Below the pieces are notes generated by a model. It worked only from the letters and a program-made list of their open reading frames with translations. It did no database searches and was not told the origin of the DNA. Made by a program: the position numbers and the translations under genes. Shown here one piece after another: positions 27,971 through 37,800 of a DNA stretch of 64,000 bases (position 1 is the stretch's first letter; every line of letters begins with the position of its first letter). This DNA is from Niastella sp. OAS944 (GTDB lineage: Bacteria > Bacteroidota > Bacteroidia > Chitinophagales > Chitinophagaceae): the NCBI GenBank assembly GCA_024809215.1, contig JANUBW010000007.1, forward strand, positions 372,001 through 436,000, read 5' to 3'.

Positions 27971-28817
27971 TGAATTCAATAGGTGTAACGCCTTCGTGTT
28001 TGCGAAAGTATTTGATAAAGTTGGTGGGTTCTTCAAAGCCCAGATAATAGCCTATTTGTTTTATGCTTTGGGAAGTATGCGTTAATAGTCTTTTTGCTTC
28101 AAGTACAATTCGGTCATCTATTACCTGCTTGGGTGTTTTGCCAATGGTCTTCAGGGTGGCCTGCCCCAGCCGTTTTTCCGATACGTTTATTTGGCGGGCA
28201 TAATGGTTTACTGATTTATACTCTTTAAAATGTTGGCCAACCAGTTCTTTAAACAAGGTAAGGTAATCGAGATCGGCGCCTTTCTTTATTTCTTTAAAAC
28301 CCGATTGGCGCCGTTGCCGTTCGGCCTGCATTAAAAAGTTGTGCAGGCTGTTTCGTAACAGGTCGTAATGCCCGGCATCGTCGGTATTCACAAACTCCTT
28401 TTCTATTTGTTGAAAGTAAGCGGTGAGTTCATCGGTTTTTTTGTTTAGGTTGATAACCGCCGGTTCCATAAAGTCGTTAAAAAGAATGGAGTTGTTGAGA
28501 AAGCGATGATCATCGGTGCTTTTGGCAAAAAAGCGGTCGGTGAACAGGATCAGCTTACCATCGACATTGCCTCGTTGATCGAAGCTTTGTACCTGTTCTT
28601 TATTTACAAACAACAGGCTGTTCTTTTTAATAGTAATTGGGTTAAAATCTACAAAATGGGTATGCGGTCCATTTGCAAACCAAAATATATGATAGAAGTT
28701 GGCCCGGTGCGGGTGCGTTACTGTTTGCCGGTGGCTGGCATAGAGAGCGGCTAAGGAAAGTACTTCCAGTTCGTGTTTAAATCCCGATTTAAAATTGTAT
28801 GAGGTAATGCCTGCCAT
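27948..28817 (-). CDS. AraC-family transcriptional regulator
   Basis: The 289-residue DNA-binding regulator has an N-terminal AraC cupin-like sensing domain (HPHRANFYHIFWF, KNSLLFVNKEQVQSF) and a C-terminal double helix-turn-helix (HYARQINVSEKRLGQATLKTIGKTPKQVI..., then SIKQIGYYLGFEEPTNFIKYFRKHEGVTPIEFR). The start is set at ATG 28817; TACTTTTG on the minus strand (28829-28822) ends 4 nt before it, implying a leaderless transcript, and an upstream TTG extension would overlap the promoter. The last residues (MTNEK) are encoded by a repeat arm. The NTF2-fold gene follows in the same direction. Ligand unknown. Confidence 0.9.
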   Translation of the reverse strand: MAGITSYNFKSGFKHELEVLSLAALYASHRQTVTHPHRANFYHIFWFANGPHTHFVDFNPITIKKNSLLFVNKEQVQSFDQRGNVDGKLILFTDRFFAKSTDDHRFLNNSILFNDFMEPAVINLNKKTDELTAYFQQIEKEFVNTDDAGHYDLLRNSLHNFLMQAERQRRQSGFKEIKKGADLDYLTLFKELVGQHFKEYKSVNHYARQINVSEKRLGQATLKTIGKTPKQVIDDRIVLEAKRLLTHTSQSIKQIGYYLGFEEPTNFIKYFRKHEGVTPIEFREMTNEK

Positions 28818-28821
28818 GGGC

Positions 28822-28829
28822 CAAAAGTA
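28822..28829 (-). promoter_or_regulatory. -7 element of the AraC-type gene
   Basis: On the minus strand the box reads TACTTTTG, 4 nt from the ATG at 28817. No TTTG is seen at -33 spacing. Confidence 0.5.
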
Positions 28830-28985
28830 ACGGGAATTGCGCCATTTTGCTTGCAAAACAAAAAAGTTGGTTACATGGGAGCATTGCTTCGTGATTACAG
28901 TGTATAAGTTCGTGATTGACCGGGCGGATACTCGTTTACGCCAAAGACGAGTTAACCCGCCTTCGCAAGGCTTGGCGGATTTAAA

Positions 28986-29016
28986 GGAAAAAGCCCCAAC
29001 GTTATAGTCGGGGCTT
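28986..29016 (-). terminator. Intrinsic terminator of the small T9SS-tail gene
   Basis: AAGCCCCAAC at 28991-29000 pairs with GTCGGGGCTT at 29007-29016 (one mismatch). On the minus strand a T-run follows (28992-28988). Confidence 0.85.
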
Positions 29017-29038
29017 GTATAAATAAGTTTTTAATAAG

Positions 29039-29374
29039 CTATTTAGAAACCTGGAATTTACCAGAGTCAACCACTTTACCATTTTTATCTTTCAGTTGAA
29101 AGATGTACATACCGCGGTAAAAATCGTTCAGGTTAACGATGGTTTTTGGGGTTACGTTATTGATCTCCTGTACCTTTTTGCCAATAAAATTAAATATCTG
29201 CAGGTTCAGTTGTTTATCATATCCGCTTTGAAAATCGAAGGTGATAATTGAAGTTGCAGGGTTAGGGTAGAACTTTACGATGGTGGGCGTAGGTTCCTGA
29301 CCGGGATTTCGATCCTGGCTTTTTCCTGTGAATGACAATAAAAGGATAGTGGACAATGCGTAAAAAATCTTCAT
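29039..29374 (-). CDS. Minimal secreted protein: signal peptide plus T9SS type A sorting domain
   Basis: The 111-residue product is almost nothing but export signals: a signal peptide (MKIFYALSTILLLSFTGKSQ), a linker of about 15 residues, then a T9SS C-terminal domain with KFYPNPATSIITFDF, LQIFNFIGKKV and MYIFQLKDKNGKVVDSGKF. No separate cargo domain is present. It could be a remnant of a larger cargo gene or a genuine small surface peptide; the flanking sequence shows no decayed upstream domain. The start at ATG 29374 fits the signal peptide; ten more codons upstream do not. It has its own terminator. Confidence 0.8.
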   Translation of the reverse strand: MKIFYALSTILLLSFTGKSQDRNPGQEPTPTIVKFYPNPATSIITFDFQSGYDKQLNLQIFNFIGKKVQEINNVTPKTIVNLNDFYRGMYIFQLKDKNGKVVDSGKFQVSK

Positions 29375-29522
29375 GCGCGATGATATTTTACAGTTATTGC
29401 TCAAGATATTTCCTTTTAACCAAAATTACAACTCCTTTAGCAATTAACCTGCTGATAATAGGGGAATCTGCTTACAAAATTGTTCACAAATCACTTTTTA
29501 ACCCTATTTTAATTGATATAAA

Positions 29523-29972
29523 TCAAGCGATTGTGCCTAAGGTTGATTGTATGGCTCCAAAATCGGGAAACTCACCCGCGTTTTCGAGTATTTGGCTATA
29601 ACGAATAACGCCCTGGCGGTCGATCACAAACGAAGCCCGTTTTGAAACCCCTTTCATGTTATAATTCCAGTTCTCATATAAACTATTATACAATTTCGAT
29701 ACCTCCTTATTAAAGTCGCTCAACAAGGGAAAATTAAGCCCTTGTTCTTCTTTGAACTTTGCCAGGGTATACAATGAATCAACACTAATGCCCAGCACCT
29801 GTGCATCAACATTATTGAATAACGATATATTATCGCGAACGTAACAAAGTTCTTTGGTGCATACACTGGTAAAGGCAAGCGGAAAGAAAAGCAGCACTAC
29901 GTTCCTGCCTTTAAAATCGTGAAGACTAACAGGTTTCTTTTCGGTATCGAAGAGGGTAAAATCTGGTGCCAT
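29523..29972 (-). CDS. Peroxiredoxin of the BCP/PrxQ type
   Basis: This 149-residue thiol peroxidase reduces hydrogen peroxide and organic peroxides. The peroxidatic Cys is C38 in PLAFTSVCTKELC; a second Cys five residues later (C43) sits where atypical 2-Cys BCP enzymes keep the resolving Cys, supporting the BCP/PrxQ assignment over AhpE. The domain begins MAPDFTLFDTEKKPVSL and continues through LGISVDSLYTLAKF. The start is ATG 29972; reading further upstream runs into the octamer repeat. It lies downstream of the 30230-30802 gene, same direction, with a 257-bp repeat island between. Confidence 0.92.
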   Translation of the reverse strand: MAPDFTLFDTEKKPVSLHDFKGRNVVLLFFPLAFTSVCTKELCYVRDNISLFNNVDAQVLGISVDSLYTLAKFKEEQGLNFPLLSDFNKEVSKLYNSLYENWNYNMKGVSKRASFVIDRQGVIRYSQILENAGEFPDFGAIQSTLGTIA

Positions 29973-30228
29973 AATGTGATAATTTGCTAATGTGATAATT
30001 TGATAATGAAATACAGGAATGCACAATGAGATAATGTGCTAATGTGATAATTCGATAATGAAATACAAAAAGTGTATTTCATCTCAGATTTAACACACCG
30101 CAAATTAAGTGATTATCACATTATTGAAGTATTAATCGGCCTTGCCATCTTTAGAGTCTTGGAAAAGTAAGGGCTGCTGCACAAAATGCATTATCACATT
30201 ATCTCATTATCACATTAGCTAATTATGC
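29973..30228. repeat. Large octamer island with two left arms and two right arms
   Basis: 29973-30008 and 30029-30060 are two left-type arrays (AATGTGAT, AATTTGCT units), each ended by GATAATGAAATACA (30002- and 30054-). Right-type units (ATTATCAC) occur at 30111-30126 and again at 30189-30226. It fills the whole spacer. The promoter of the peroxiredoxin, if any, must lie inside it. Confidence 0.85.
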
Positions 30229-30229
30229 T

Positions 30230-30802
30230 TCAGTTCGTGGCTAGCGACAATATATTCTTTTGTAACTCAATGTACCGTTTATAGAATCTTCTTAAAGGTT
30301 CATACTGGGGATCACGGAAAGACATATCCGTTAATCCATTGCCAACGGTAACATATTGTATAAGCATGTCGTGATCGAAGAAGAAGACTTCGCCATGCCT
30401 TATTTCATCTTCTGCATAGGACATAAAATCTGTTTCGTATAATTCCATGCATATCAATCTGCCACGGTGTAAATAGAATGTTTCGGTATACTCCAGAGAG
30501 TCTATTCGGTATCGTACTTCAAAAACAATGATGTTATTATTATGCGTTGTGTAGTACCACGTTTCTTTCAGCGGTTCGTCTTTACGTAGTATTTTGTTGA
30601 GGTAAAAGGTGCGTTGCGATTGAAGAGAGAGGCTGTCGGTTTCATGTATCACCTGGTCGATATTCGTTCGCCAGTCATACCTGTTTTGGTTAAACGCACT
30701 TTGCGAAATAGTTAATGCTACAATGGCCATAAGCATTGCTAGGGACAGTCCGTTTGGTTGGTGCGGACGCCGGTAGTTCTGTATCGCTGCCGGGATTCTC
30801 AT
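30230..30802 (-). CDS. Hypothetical exported protein
   Basis: The 190-residue protein is of no family I recognise. The start at ATG 30802 gives MRIPAAIQNYRRP, then a hydrophobic stretch (GLSLAMLMAIVALTISQSAF) that looks like a signal peptide or anchor, followed by a soluble region rich in Tyr, Glu and Asp: ETWYYTTHNNNIIVFEVRYRIDS, ETFYLHRGRLICMELYETDF and RHGEVFFFDHDMLIQY. It appears to be a repeated beta-strand domain that could bind a ligand. An upstream 38-codon extension is not supported. No homology-based function is claimed. Confidence 0.65.
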   Translation of the reverse strand: MRIPAAIQNYRRPHQPNGLSLAMLMAIVALTISQSAFNQNRYDWRTNIDQVIHETDSLSLQSQRTFYLNKILRKDEPLKETWYYTTHNNNIIVFEVRYRIDSLEYTETFYLHRGRLICMELYETDFMSYAEDEIRHGEVFFFDHDMLIQYVTVGNGLTDMSFRDPQYEPLRRFYKRYIELQKNILSLATN

Positions 30803-31032
30803 GTTTATTAAATTTAAGATTTTATCAGCGAATAATAAATACCAAACACCAAAAAAAATATCAACGTGGATTAGTTTTCCCCGGGCGGAAGAATAAAGGT
30901 GGTAATGGGCAGGCACACGAAGGAAAAGGGTTGCAGTCAGTGGTTGGTTCAGGCAGGTATCTAATGTATTACAATAAGTGTACCCGGTGATGCAGTTTGT
31001 ACTGTTTGTTCAGCAGGTATTTCTATATTTTC

Positions 31033-31046
31033 AACAAACGTTTGCG
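31033..31046. promoter_or_regulatory. LacI-type operator candidate upstream of GH27
   Basis: AACAAACGTTTGCG contains the perfect 10-bp palindrome CAAACGTTTG (31035-31044) with the central CG of LacI-family operators. It lies just in front of the -33 box of the GH27 gene and recurs with 14 of 16 matches (over 16 bp) at 32385-32400. Confidence 0.45.
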
Positions 31047-31048
31047 TG

Positions 31049-31078
31049 TTTGTTTTGTTCGCCGGTTGATTATTTTTG
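31049..31078 (+). promoter_or_regulatory. Promoter of the GH27 gene
   Basis: TTTG at 31049-31052, an 18-nt spacer (one short of consensus) and TATTTTTG at 31071-31078. The predicted leader is about 55 nt. Nothing else is evident in the 30803-31138 spacer besides the operator candidate. Confidence 0.55.
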
Positions 31079-31138
31079 ATTGAAAGGCTTCTAAATCATT
31101 GCTGTTTAATCCGCATCACCTTATAGAATCCTGTATAT

Positions 31139-32365
31139 ATGATCCTGAAAAAAATTGCTGGCACTTTCTGCATTTCCTTCTTTACACTATTCGTACAATC
31201 GCAGCCTTCCGTTGCTTTAACCCCGCCAATGGGTTGGAATAGTTGGAACTTATTTGAAGAAGAAGTATCTGATAAACTCATTAGGCAAATTGCCGATGCA
31301 CTGGTTGTTTCGGGAATGGCAAACGCCGGTTATCAATACATTGTAATTGATGATTTTTGGGTAGGTGGCCGTAATGCCAATAACGAACTGTTTCCCGATC
31401 TGGCCCGCTTTCCCAATGGAATGAAAGCACTTGCCGATTATGTACATGCAAAAGGATTGAAACTTGGAATTTATTCCGATGCTGCCAGTCTTACCTGTGG
31501 CGGTGTTACAGGTAGCTACAACTTTGAGGAACACGACGCCACAACTTTTGCAAAATGGGGAATCGATTACCTAAAGTATGATTACTGTAATGCGCCGGAT
31601 GATATGGTAAGCGCCTTTACCCGTTACAAAAAAATGGGCGATGCGCTGCATAAAACAAATCGTGCTATTGTTTACAGCATTTGCGAATGGGGCCAGCGTG
31701 AGCCCTGGCTTTGGGCCCGCGCCGCTGGTGGCAATCTTTGGCGCACAACCTGGGATATGCGTGATACCTGGCAAAGCGACAAATACGATAACGGGCACAA
31801 TGGTATTTTGAATACCATTGAAAAACAAAAGGGGTTGGAAAAATACGCCGGCCCCGGTGGTTTTAACGACCCCGATCTGTTGGTGACCGGTTTGTTTGGC
31901 AAAGGAAAATCCTCTTCACTGAACGGCCGCTTTAACGGTTGCTCGCTAACCGAATATAGAACCCAGTTTGCCATTTGGTGTATGCTGGCATCACCACTGA
32001 TGGTTAACCTCGATGTACGTAATATGGATACTGCAGTAAAAGCCATTCTACTTAATAAGGAATTGATAGCCATTGACCAGGATGCATTGGGCAACCAGGC
32101 CGCTGCAATGGTGGATGCAAACGGCTGGCTGGTTTATAAAAAGGAACTATCGGGCGACCGCTTTGCCATCTGTATCCTGAACCGAAGCAATGCTACTGCT
32201 GCATATTCTTTTAACCTCGAAACTGCTTTGAAAATATACGGACAATGGACTGCAAGGGAAATATTTTCGAACCGGCAATTGCGGGCGTCAAAAGCAGTGA
32301 CTGGTGAGCTGGCAGCACATGATTGTGCCATTTTTATGCTGAGCAAGGCGGGCACAAAGAAGTAA
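31139..32365 (+). CDS. Alpha-galactosidase, GH27
   Basis: This 408-residue exported glycosidase is predicted to remove terminal alpha-galactose from oligo- or polysaccharides. The signal peptide (residues 1-20) is followed by the GH27 barrel with LTPPMGWNSWN at the start, the nucleophile Asp D148 in YLKYDYCN and the acid/base Asp D206 in WRTTWDMRDTW, then the C-terminal beta domain. The alpha-galactosidase activity follows from the family; alpha-N-acetylgalactosaminidase is the alternative. The ATG at 31139 immediately precedes the signal. It is followed by a Tat-exported phosphoesterase with a matching operator, so the two are probably co-regulated. Confidence 0.9.
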   Translation: MILKKIAGTFCISFFTLFVQSQPSVALTPPMGWNSWNLFEEEVSDKLIRQIADALVVSGMANAGYQYIVIDDFWVGGRNANNELFPDLARFPNGMKALADYVHAKGLKLGIYSDAASLTCGGVTGSYNFEEHDATTFAKWGIDYLKYDYCNAPDDMVSAFTRYKKMGDALHKTNRAIVYSICEWGQREPWLWARAAGGNLWRTTWDMRDTWQSDKYDNGHNGILNTIEKQKGLEKYAGPGGFNDPDLLVTGLFGKGKSSSLNGRFNGCSLTEYRTQFAIWCMLASPLMVNLDVRNMDTAVKAILLNKELIAIDQDALGNQAAAMVDANGWLVYKKELSGDRFAICILNRSNATAAYSFNLETALKIYGQWTAREIFSNRQLRASKAVTGELAAHDCAIFMLSKAGTKK

Positions 32366-32384
32366 CAACGCCTGTATTTTTTTG

Positions 32385-32400
32385 AACAATCGTTTGCGTT
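32385..32400. promoter_or_regulatory. Second LacI-type operator candidate
   Basis: AACAATCGTTTGCGTT matches the site at 31033 at 14 of 16 positions and lies 56 bp before the phosphoesterase ATG. Confidence 0.4.
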
Positions 32401-32455
32401 ACAATTAATTAACCTGGCGTATTTAATTTTATCCCATTGCCAATTTTTCAACTGT

Positions 32456-33688
32456 ATGAACCAACCACAAAAAAATAATAGCCGTAGAAATTTCCTGCAA
32501 TCACTAACTGGTTTGGGCGGCGCAACCCTGGCCGGTAGCTTGTTACCTGCTTCGTTGCAGGCGTCGCCTCTGCTGGCGCCTGCCGACCCCTCGGCCGGTC
32601 ACATATTTACAGCAACGCCATATCTGCAACATGCCGCACCCGATAGTATGGTAGTAATGTGCATTACCAATCTGCCGGCTTATAGCTGGGTAGAATTTGG
32701 TGAAACCAGTGCCCTGGGACAAAAAGCGCATAGCGTTACCAATGGTTTGGTAGATGCCTACAACCGCGTAAGCCGTATAAAGCTGAACAGCTTAAAGCCT
32801 GGTACAAAGTATTACTACCGTGTAGTGTCGAAAGAGATCACCGGGTTTGAACCTTATAAACTTACCTATGGCGGTACGCTCGAAAGCGAAGTGCGTTCTT
32901 TTACAACACCTGTAGAAAAGTCGGCGGCCATGCGCTGTTTGATCATGAACGACATTCACGACAGGCCGCAATCTATTCCGCATCTGGTGCAATTAAATGG
33001 CGCCGATCCTTATGAATTTGTATTTTTCAATGGCGACATCTTTGATTACCAAACCAATGAACAGCAAATAGTAGATCATATGCTGCAACCCTGCATCAAC
33101 AGCTTTGCCAGCGAAAAGCCGTTTATGTACGTTAGGGGTAATCATGAAACAAGGGGAAAGTATAGCCGCGATCTTCATCATTATTTTACCACGCCGCAAG
33201 GGAACCAGTATTATAGTTTTACCTGGGGGCCTGTTCATTTTACGGTGCTCGATACGGGTGAAGATAAAACTGATGATACGCCCGTATATGCAGGTATTGT
33301 TGATTTTGATGCCTACCGTAAGGAACAACAGTTATGGCTTGAAGAGGTAATGCAAAGTAAGGCGTATAAAAAAGCAAAGTACAAAGTGGTGCTTATGCAT
33401 ATTCCGCCATTCTATTCGGGCGACTGGCATGGCACCCTGCATTGCCGCGAACTCTTCAACCCGGTGTTCAATAAATATCGCGTTGATATGGTCATAAGCG
33501 GTCATACCCATAAGTATGGTGTGCATCCGCCGGTAAAAGAACAACATCAATACCCTATCATCATTGGCGGCGGTCCTAAGGAAGGGCAGCGTACCTTAAT
33601 AAAACTGCAGGCCGATGCCGCCAACCTGCGGCTAACCATGTTAGATGATAGCGGAAAAGAAGTAGGAAATTATATGGTAACGAAATAA
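32456..33688 (+). CDS. Tat-exported metallophosphoesterase with purple-acid-phosphatase-like N-domain
   Basis: The 410-residue protein has a twin-arginine signal (NSRRNFLQSLTGLGG), implying export of a folded, metal-loaded enzyme. Residues about 50-130 form a fibronectin-like domain as in purple acid phosphatases (TPYLQHAAPDSMVV, LKPGTKYYYRV). The calcineurin-like phosphoesterase core carries all metal motifs: NDIHD, NGDIFD, RGNHE, LMHIPPFYSGDWHG and SGHTHKYG. It probably removes phosphate from an extracellular organic phosphate; the substrate is unknown. It follows the GH27 gene by 90 bp and shares its upstream palindrome, suggesting joint use on a galactose- and phosphate-containing substrate (inference). 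Confidence 0.9.
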   Translation: MNQPQKNNSRRNFLQSLTGLGGATLAGSLLPASLQASPLLAPADPSAGHIFTATPYLQHAAPDSMVVMCITNLPAYSWVEFGETSALGQKAHSVTNGLVDAYNRVSRIKLNSLKPGTKYYYRVVSKEITGFEPYKLTYGGTLESEVRSFTTPVEKSAAMRCLIMNDIHDRPQSIPHLVQLNGADPYEFVFFNGDIFDYQTNEQQIVDHMLQPCINSFASEKPFMYVRGNHETRGKYSRDLHHYFTTPQGNQYYSFTWGPVHFTVLDTGEDKTDDTPVYAGIVDFDAYRKEQQLWLEEVMQSKAYKKAKYKVVLMHIPPFYSGDWHGTLHCRELFNPVFNKYRVDMVISGHTHKYGVHPPVKEQHQYPIIIGGGPKEGQRTLIKLQADAANLRLTMLDDSGKEVGNYMVTK

Positions 33689-33693
33689 AGCAG

Positions 33694-33720
33694 ATGTGCC
33701 CCCAACACGTCGGGGCACAT
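33694..33720. terminator. Intrinsic terminator
   Basis: ATGTGCCCC at 33694-33702 pairs with GGGGCACAT at 33712-33720. It is shared by the convergent phosphoesterase and PorP/SprF genes; the T-run is short. Confidence 0.7.
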
Positions 33721-33724
33721 ATTA

Positions 33725-34768
33725 TTAAAACTTCGGACATAACATCTTATACTCACTGCTGTTATCGCGTCGTACGAATCCAATGTAAGAGAGCGATAGT
33801 TCGAACCCGCCGCGGCCCATGCTGGCGGTTTTTAAAGGCGATACGTTTACGTCATAACTCAATGCTGTTGATAGGTGACCCCATTCTATTTTAATTACCG
33901 GCACCAATGCATCTTTGTAACGAAGGAACAAACCGCCGCTTAAGGTATACGTAGGGTTGTTATCGATGTCGTACCCCAGTTTGCGCGAATACAAAGCACC
34001 GGCAATGGTTTCGTTATAACTGCCTTGCACTGAGTGGTCGGTCTGTAATGTAATGGCCGATTCTTCATCCAACGCCCATTTAACACCAATAGAACCAACA
34101 TATTTAGGGTTCAGATCAATACTGCGGTTACGATAGAATGTATTTTTGGGGCGGTTTAAATGATGATAGGCACCGCCAATGAACATGCTGTGTTTCTGTT
34201 CTACGCCAAACGTTGTATTGAAGCTCATACCCACGCTGGCATCCCAGGTGCTGTAATTGGGCGATAGCATGGTTTCGCCGGTAGGCATGGTAGGGTCAAA
34301 AGCCCCACCGTTATACTGGGCGTCGGTAGTGACCTTGGTAATATCGATACTTTTGCGGATCAGCCCACCCATAAAACCCAGCGACAGGTACATGGTTTTA
34401 TCATTGCTCAGCGATTTATGATAGTTGACGGCGGGCAGTATATGTGTGGTTGTTAACCCCACGGTGCCTGCCTTATCAAACACGGCCTGAATACCGGTGG
34501 TTATGAAATCGTTTCCAACACCAACAGGCATTTTATATTCAGCATTCAATGAACCGGTGCGGTAAGCATTGGTAATGCTGTTCCATTGATCGCGATACAC
34601 GCCCTGTATTCTATAGTCGCCGGTATAAATGCCGGCCAGCGAGGGGTTACGTAAAAGGGGCGCTTCAAAGAATTGCGAAAAATGAATATCCTGCCCTGCT
34701 GCATGCAGCACGGTGAGTGATAATATAAAGCCGGCAAAATATCGTTTAAAGCTGCGGCCGGAGATCAT
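33725..34768 (-). CDS. PorP/SprF family outer-membrane protein
   Basis: This 347-residue outer-membrane barrel is related to PorP/SprF, which anchors or helps export partner surface proteins in the type IX system and gliding machinery. The signal peptide (RYFAGFILSLTVLHAAGQ) is followed by the family start DIHFSQFFEAPLLRNPSLAG and later YKDALVPVIKIEWGHLSTALSYDVN. The start is ATG 34768; an in-frame extension to 34864 overlaps the end of the preceding gene and lacks a signal. It lies 37 bp downstream of the giant PKD protein, the usual pairing for type B-tailed T9SS substrates, so the two are very likely partners. Confidence 0.92.
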   Translation of the reverse strand: MISGRSFKRYFAGFILSLTVLHAAGQDIHFSQFFEAPLLRNPSLAGIYTGDYRIQGVYRDQWNSITNAYRTGSLNAEYKMPVGVGNDFITTGIQAVFDKAGTVGLTTTHILPAVNYHKSLSNDKTMYLSLGFMGGLIRKSIDITKVTTDAQYNGGAFDPTMPTGETMLSPNYSTWDASVGMSFNTTFGVEQKHSMFIGGAYHHLNRPKNTFYRNRSIDLNPKYVGSIGVKWALDEESAITLQTDHSVQGSYNETIAGALYSRKLGYDIDNNPTYTLSGGLFLRYKDALVPVIKIEWGHLSTALSYDVNVSPLKTASMGRGGFELSLSYIGFVRRDNSSEYKMLCPKF

Positions 34769-34805
34769 GTATGTTCCTTTTAAAGTAATGAATGGTTGTT
34801 TAGCT

Positions 34806-37800
34806 CTAGCGAACAAGCGCCACGTTGCCTTTAACGGGTACAATGGCTGCGTTCTCACAAACAAATTCTACGATATATACATATACATCGGCGCTGGCAG
34901 GTTTGCCTTTATAGTTGCCATCCCAGCCACCGCTTGGGGTACGGTCGTTTGCCATGAAATTCATTTTCTCGAATACCATTTCACCCCAACGGTTAAATAT
35001 GCGCATACTGTTCACCCTGGTAAGTCCAACACCACGTGGAGCAAAAATGTCGTTCACCCCATCGCCATTGGGCGAGAAGGTGTTGGGGATAAAATAGTTC
35101 AACCCGTTACATATAGTGGTCACTGTTACATTGGCCGTATTGGTACAGCCGTATTGGTCTGCCACCTTAACATTATAGGTTGTTGTAAGCTTTGGGTTGG
35201 CATAGGGGGTAGGGCAGTCGGTACAGCTCAGGTTCTTTGCCGGCGTCCAATGATAGCTAATTACCTCTGGCCCATAAGTAACGGGTAAAGTAATGCCTGT
35301 AGTAACTGGAATTATGGGGTCTTCAACTACTGTAAGTTGTGGAATTTCGGGAACGAACAACGCTTTGCTGGTGGTATCGGAACAGCCCAGCAGGTTAGTT
35401 GCCTGTAAATTAACAGTGTAATTGCCACTTGCCACAAAGTTCAATGCGATATCCGGCGAGCTGAAGTTGCGGTTACCCAATGTCCACTTCCAGGTAATGG
35501 CAGTATCGGGTACAACCAGGTTGGCCAGCAGGTTTAGTGTGGCGTTCAGGCAACCGATACTATCGCCGGTGATATATGGATCGGGGGTACGATATACCTT
35601 AATGGTATCGGTAACTGTTTTCGAACAGCCTTGCTGGGTAGTTACTGATTGCGATACTTTATACAATCCTGGTTGTGAATAATTATGGCTGGGGTCAACA
35701 TCTGTTGAGGTTGAGCCGTCGCCGAAATCCCAGTTTCTGGTTACTACGGGGTCGTTACCAATGGTGTAATTGGTAAAGTAAACAGTACCTGAGTCACAGA
35801 ACTTTTTCCGGTCGAGCCCAAAGAAGGGTTCTGCGCCTATTACTTTGATTGGCGGACCGTCAACACCCGCAATACAGCCCTGTTTGTCGGTATACTGAAT
35901 TTGAGGGAAATAGAACGCGGGGGATTTATAAAAATGCTGATACGTATTTTGCATGGTGGTATCAGATACGCCATCACCAAAATAGAGTGTGTACTTCATA
36001 TCGGGTATGGTAACCAGATTGAAATCGACCATCAATTCATTACAGGCGTCAAGCGGACTGTAGTTTAGCGTAGTGACGGTGCCGGGGTTATAAACGTGCA
36101 CGGTTGCGCTAACTGATTCTGTACAGCCGCCATAACCGGTTAAAATGAGCTTGGGCTTAAAATCGCCATAGGCGTTATAAAAATGCGTGGGGTTCTTTAA
36201 TGTAGAGGTAGCTCCGTCGTCGAAATCCCATTCAAACGATTCATAAAAACTACCATTGAAGGTGAATTTGGTTTCAATAGGCGGGCAAATAGTAAGCGTG
36301 TCTTCAATGTCAAAGGCTGGTATTGGTTTAAGGGTAGTAATAAAACCAGCCTTGGTTACAGAGTCTTTACAGCCGCCGCGGTCGGTGACTACCAGCTTTA
36401 CATCGTATTTGGCGTTATTAACGCTATAGCTGTAAATGGGATCTTTATCTGTAGATGTGCCGCCATCGCCAAAGTACCATTGGTAAGTCAGGTTTCGGCC
36501 AACTGATTCATTGGCGAATTGAAGGTTCGATGTGGGGCAAATGGTATCGTAGTCTGAAGTAAAGTCCGTTTTCAGTGTTGAAATAAAAATGGTATCTGGT
36601 AAAGTATAGGTGTTTACACAACCCATAGCATCCTGAACAGTTAGCATTGGAACAAACGTGCCGGTATCAGGATAAGCGTGAGAAAAGGGAGCGGCGGTGT
36701 AGCTTTGGGTGTTGCCATTGCCAAAATCAAAGGTCCATTTATTTATTGGGCTAACGCCTGATGAGGTAGAGTTATCGTTAAACGTAACAAGTGCGTTTTT
36801 ACAACCGCCTGAAGAACCAGCCGTAAATTTAGCTGTTGGCCCAACCACCGTTACAATATTTGCTTTTCTCACCGTGTCGGTACAGCCGTTGATATCGGTT
36901 ATGACCAATCCGATGCTATGCTGGCCAAGGGTTGAAAATTTAACAGTGTAAACTTTATCGGCTAATAACCACGGACCGCCATCAAAAGACCATTGGTGAC
37001 TTGTGATGTATTGGTTATTGGTAGATGTTATATTATAATCTGTGTTTTGACATAAGTTCGCTGATGGAACTGTGAAGTCTGCTATTGGTTTAACCAGGTT
37101 TATATTATCAGTAAATGTGCTTGAACAGCTGCCGTTTGTTACGGTAAGCGTTACAGGGTATATAGTATTGAAGGCAGGGAAAGTAAACGATGGGTTTTGA
37201 AGATTAGATGTGTTCGACGGACTTCCAAATGACCAGGAATAAGAGACAGGGCCAAAGGCAGGGTCTACAATTGACGTATCCCTAAATGCAACGGTAGGGT
37301 TGCCACAGGTAATGGCGTATTTGAAGTTGGCTATTGGTGGCCTTATAATTACAGTTTGACCGGTGCTTGTTTGCGGGCAACGGTTATTAAATGCAGTTAG
37401 TTTTACAATAAAGGTACCAGTATCCAAAAAGAGGTGGCTGGGGTTTTGGATATTGGATGAACCACCATCGCCAAAATCCCATTCCCATTCATCAACTGGT
37501 TTGGGGGTAAGATCGGTAAAATTAACCGGAGAAGATGCGCATACATCGGTGGCGCCAATAGAAAAATTGGTGGCCGGGGGTGTCCCTACTTTTACTCCAT
37601 CTATTTCAGTTGTTGTGGCCGTACAGCCGCCGGTGGTAGTTACGGTTAGCTTTATATTGTATTTACCGGTGTTGTTATAAACGTGAGTAGGGTTTTCAAG
37701 GGTCGACGTTGTTCCATCGCCAAAATCCCATAACCAGCCGGTTATACCATCTATAGAAGTAGCAGTTGCTGTTGGCTGGTAAGTATATGGAACACATCCT

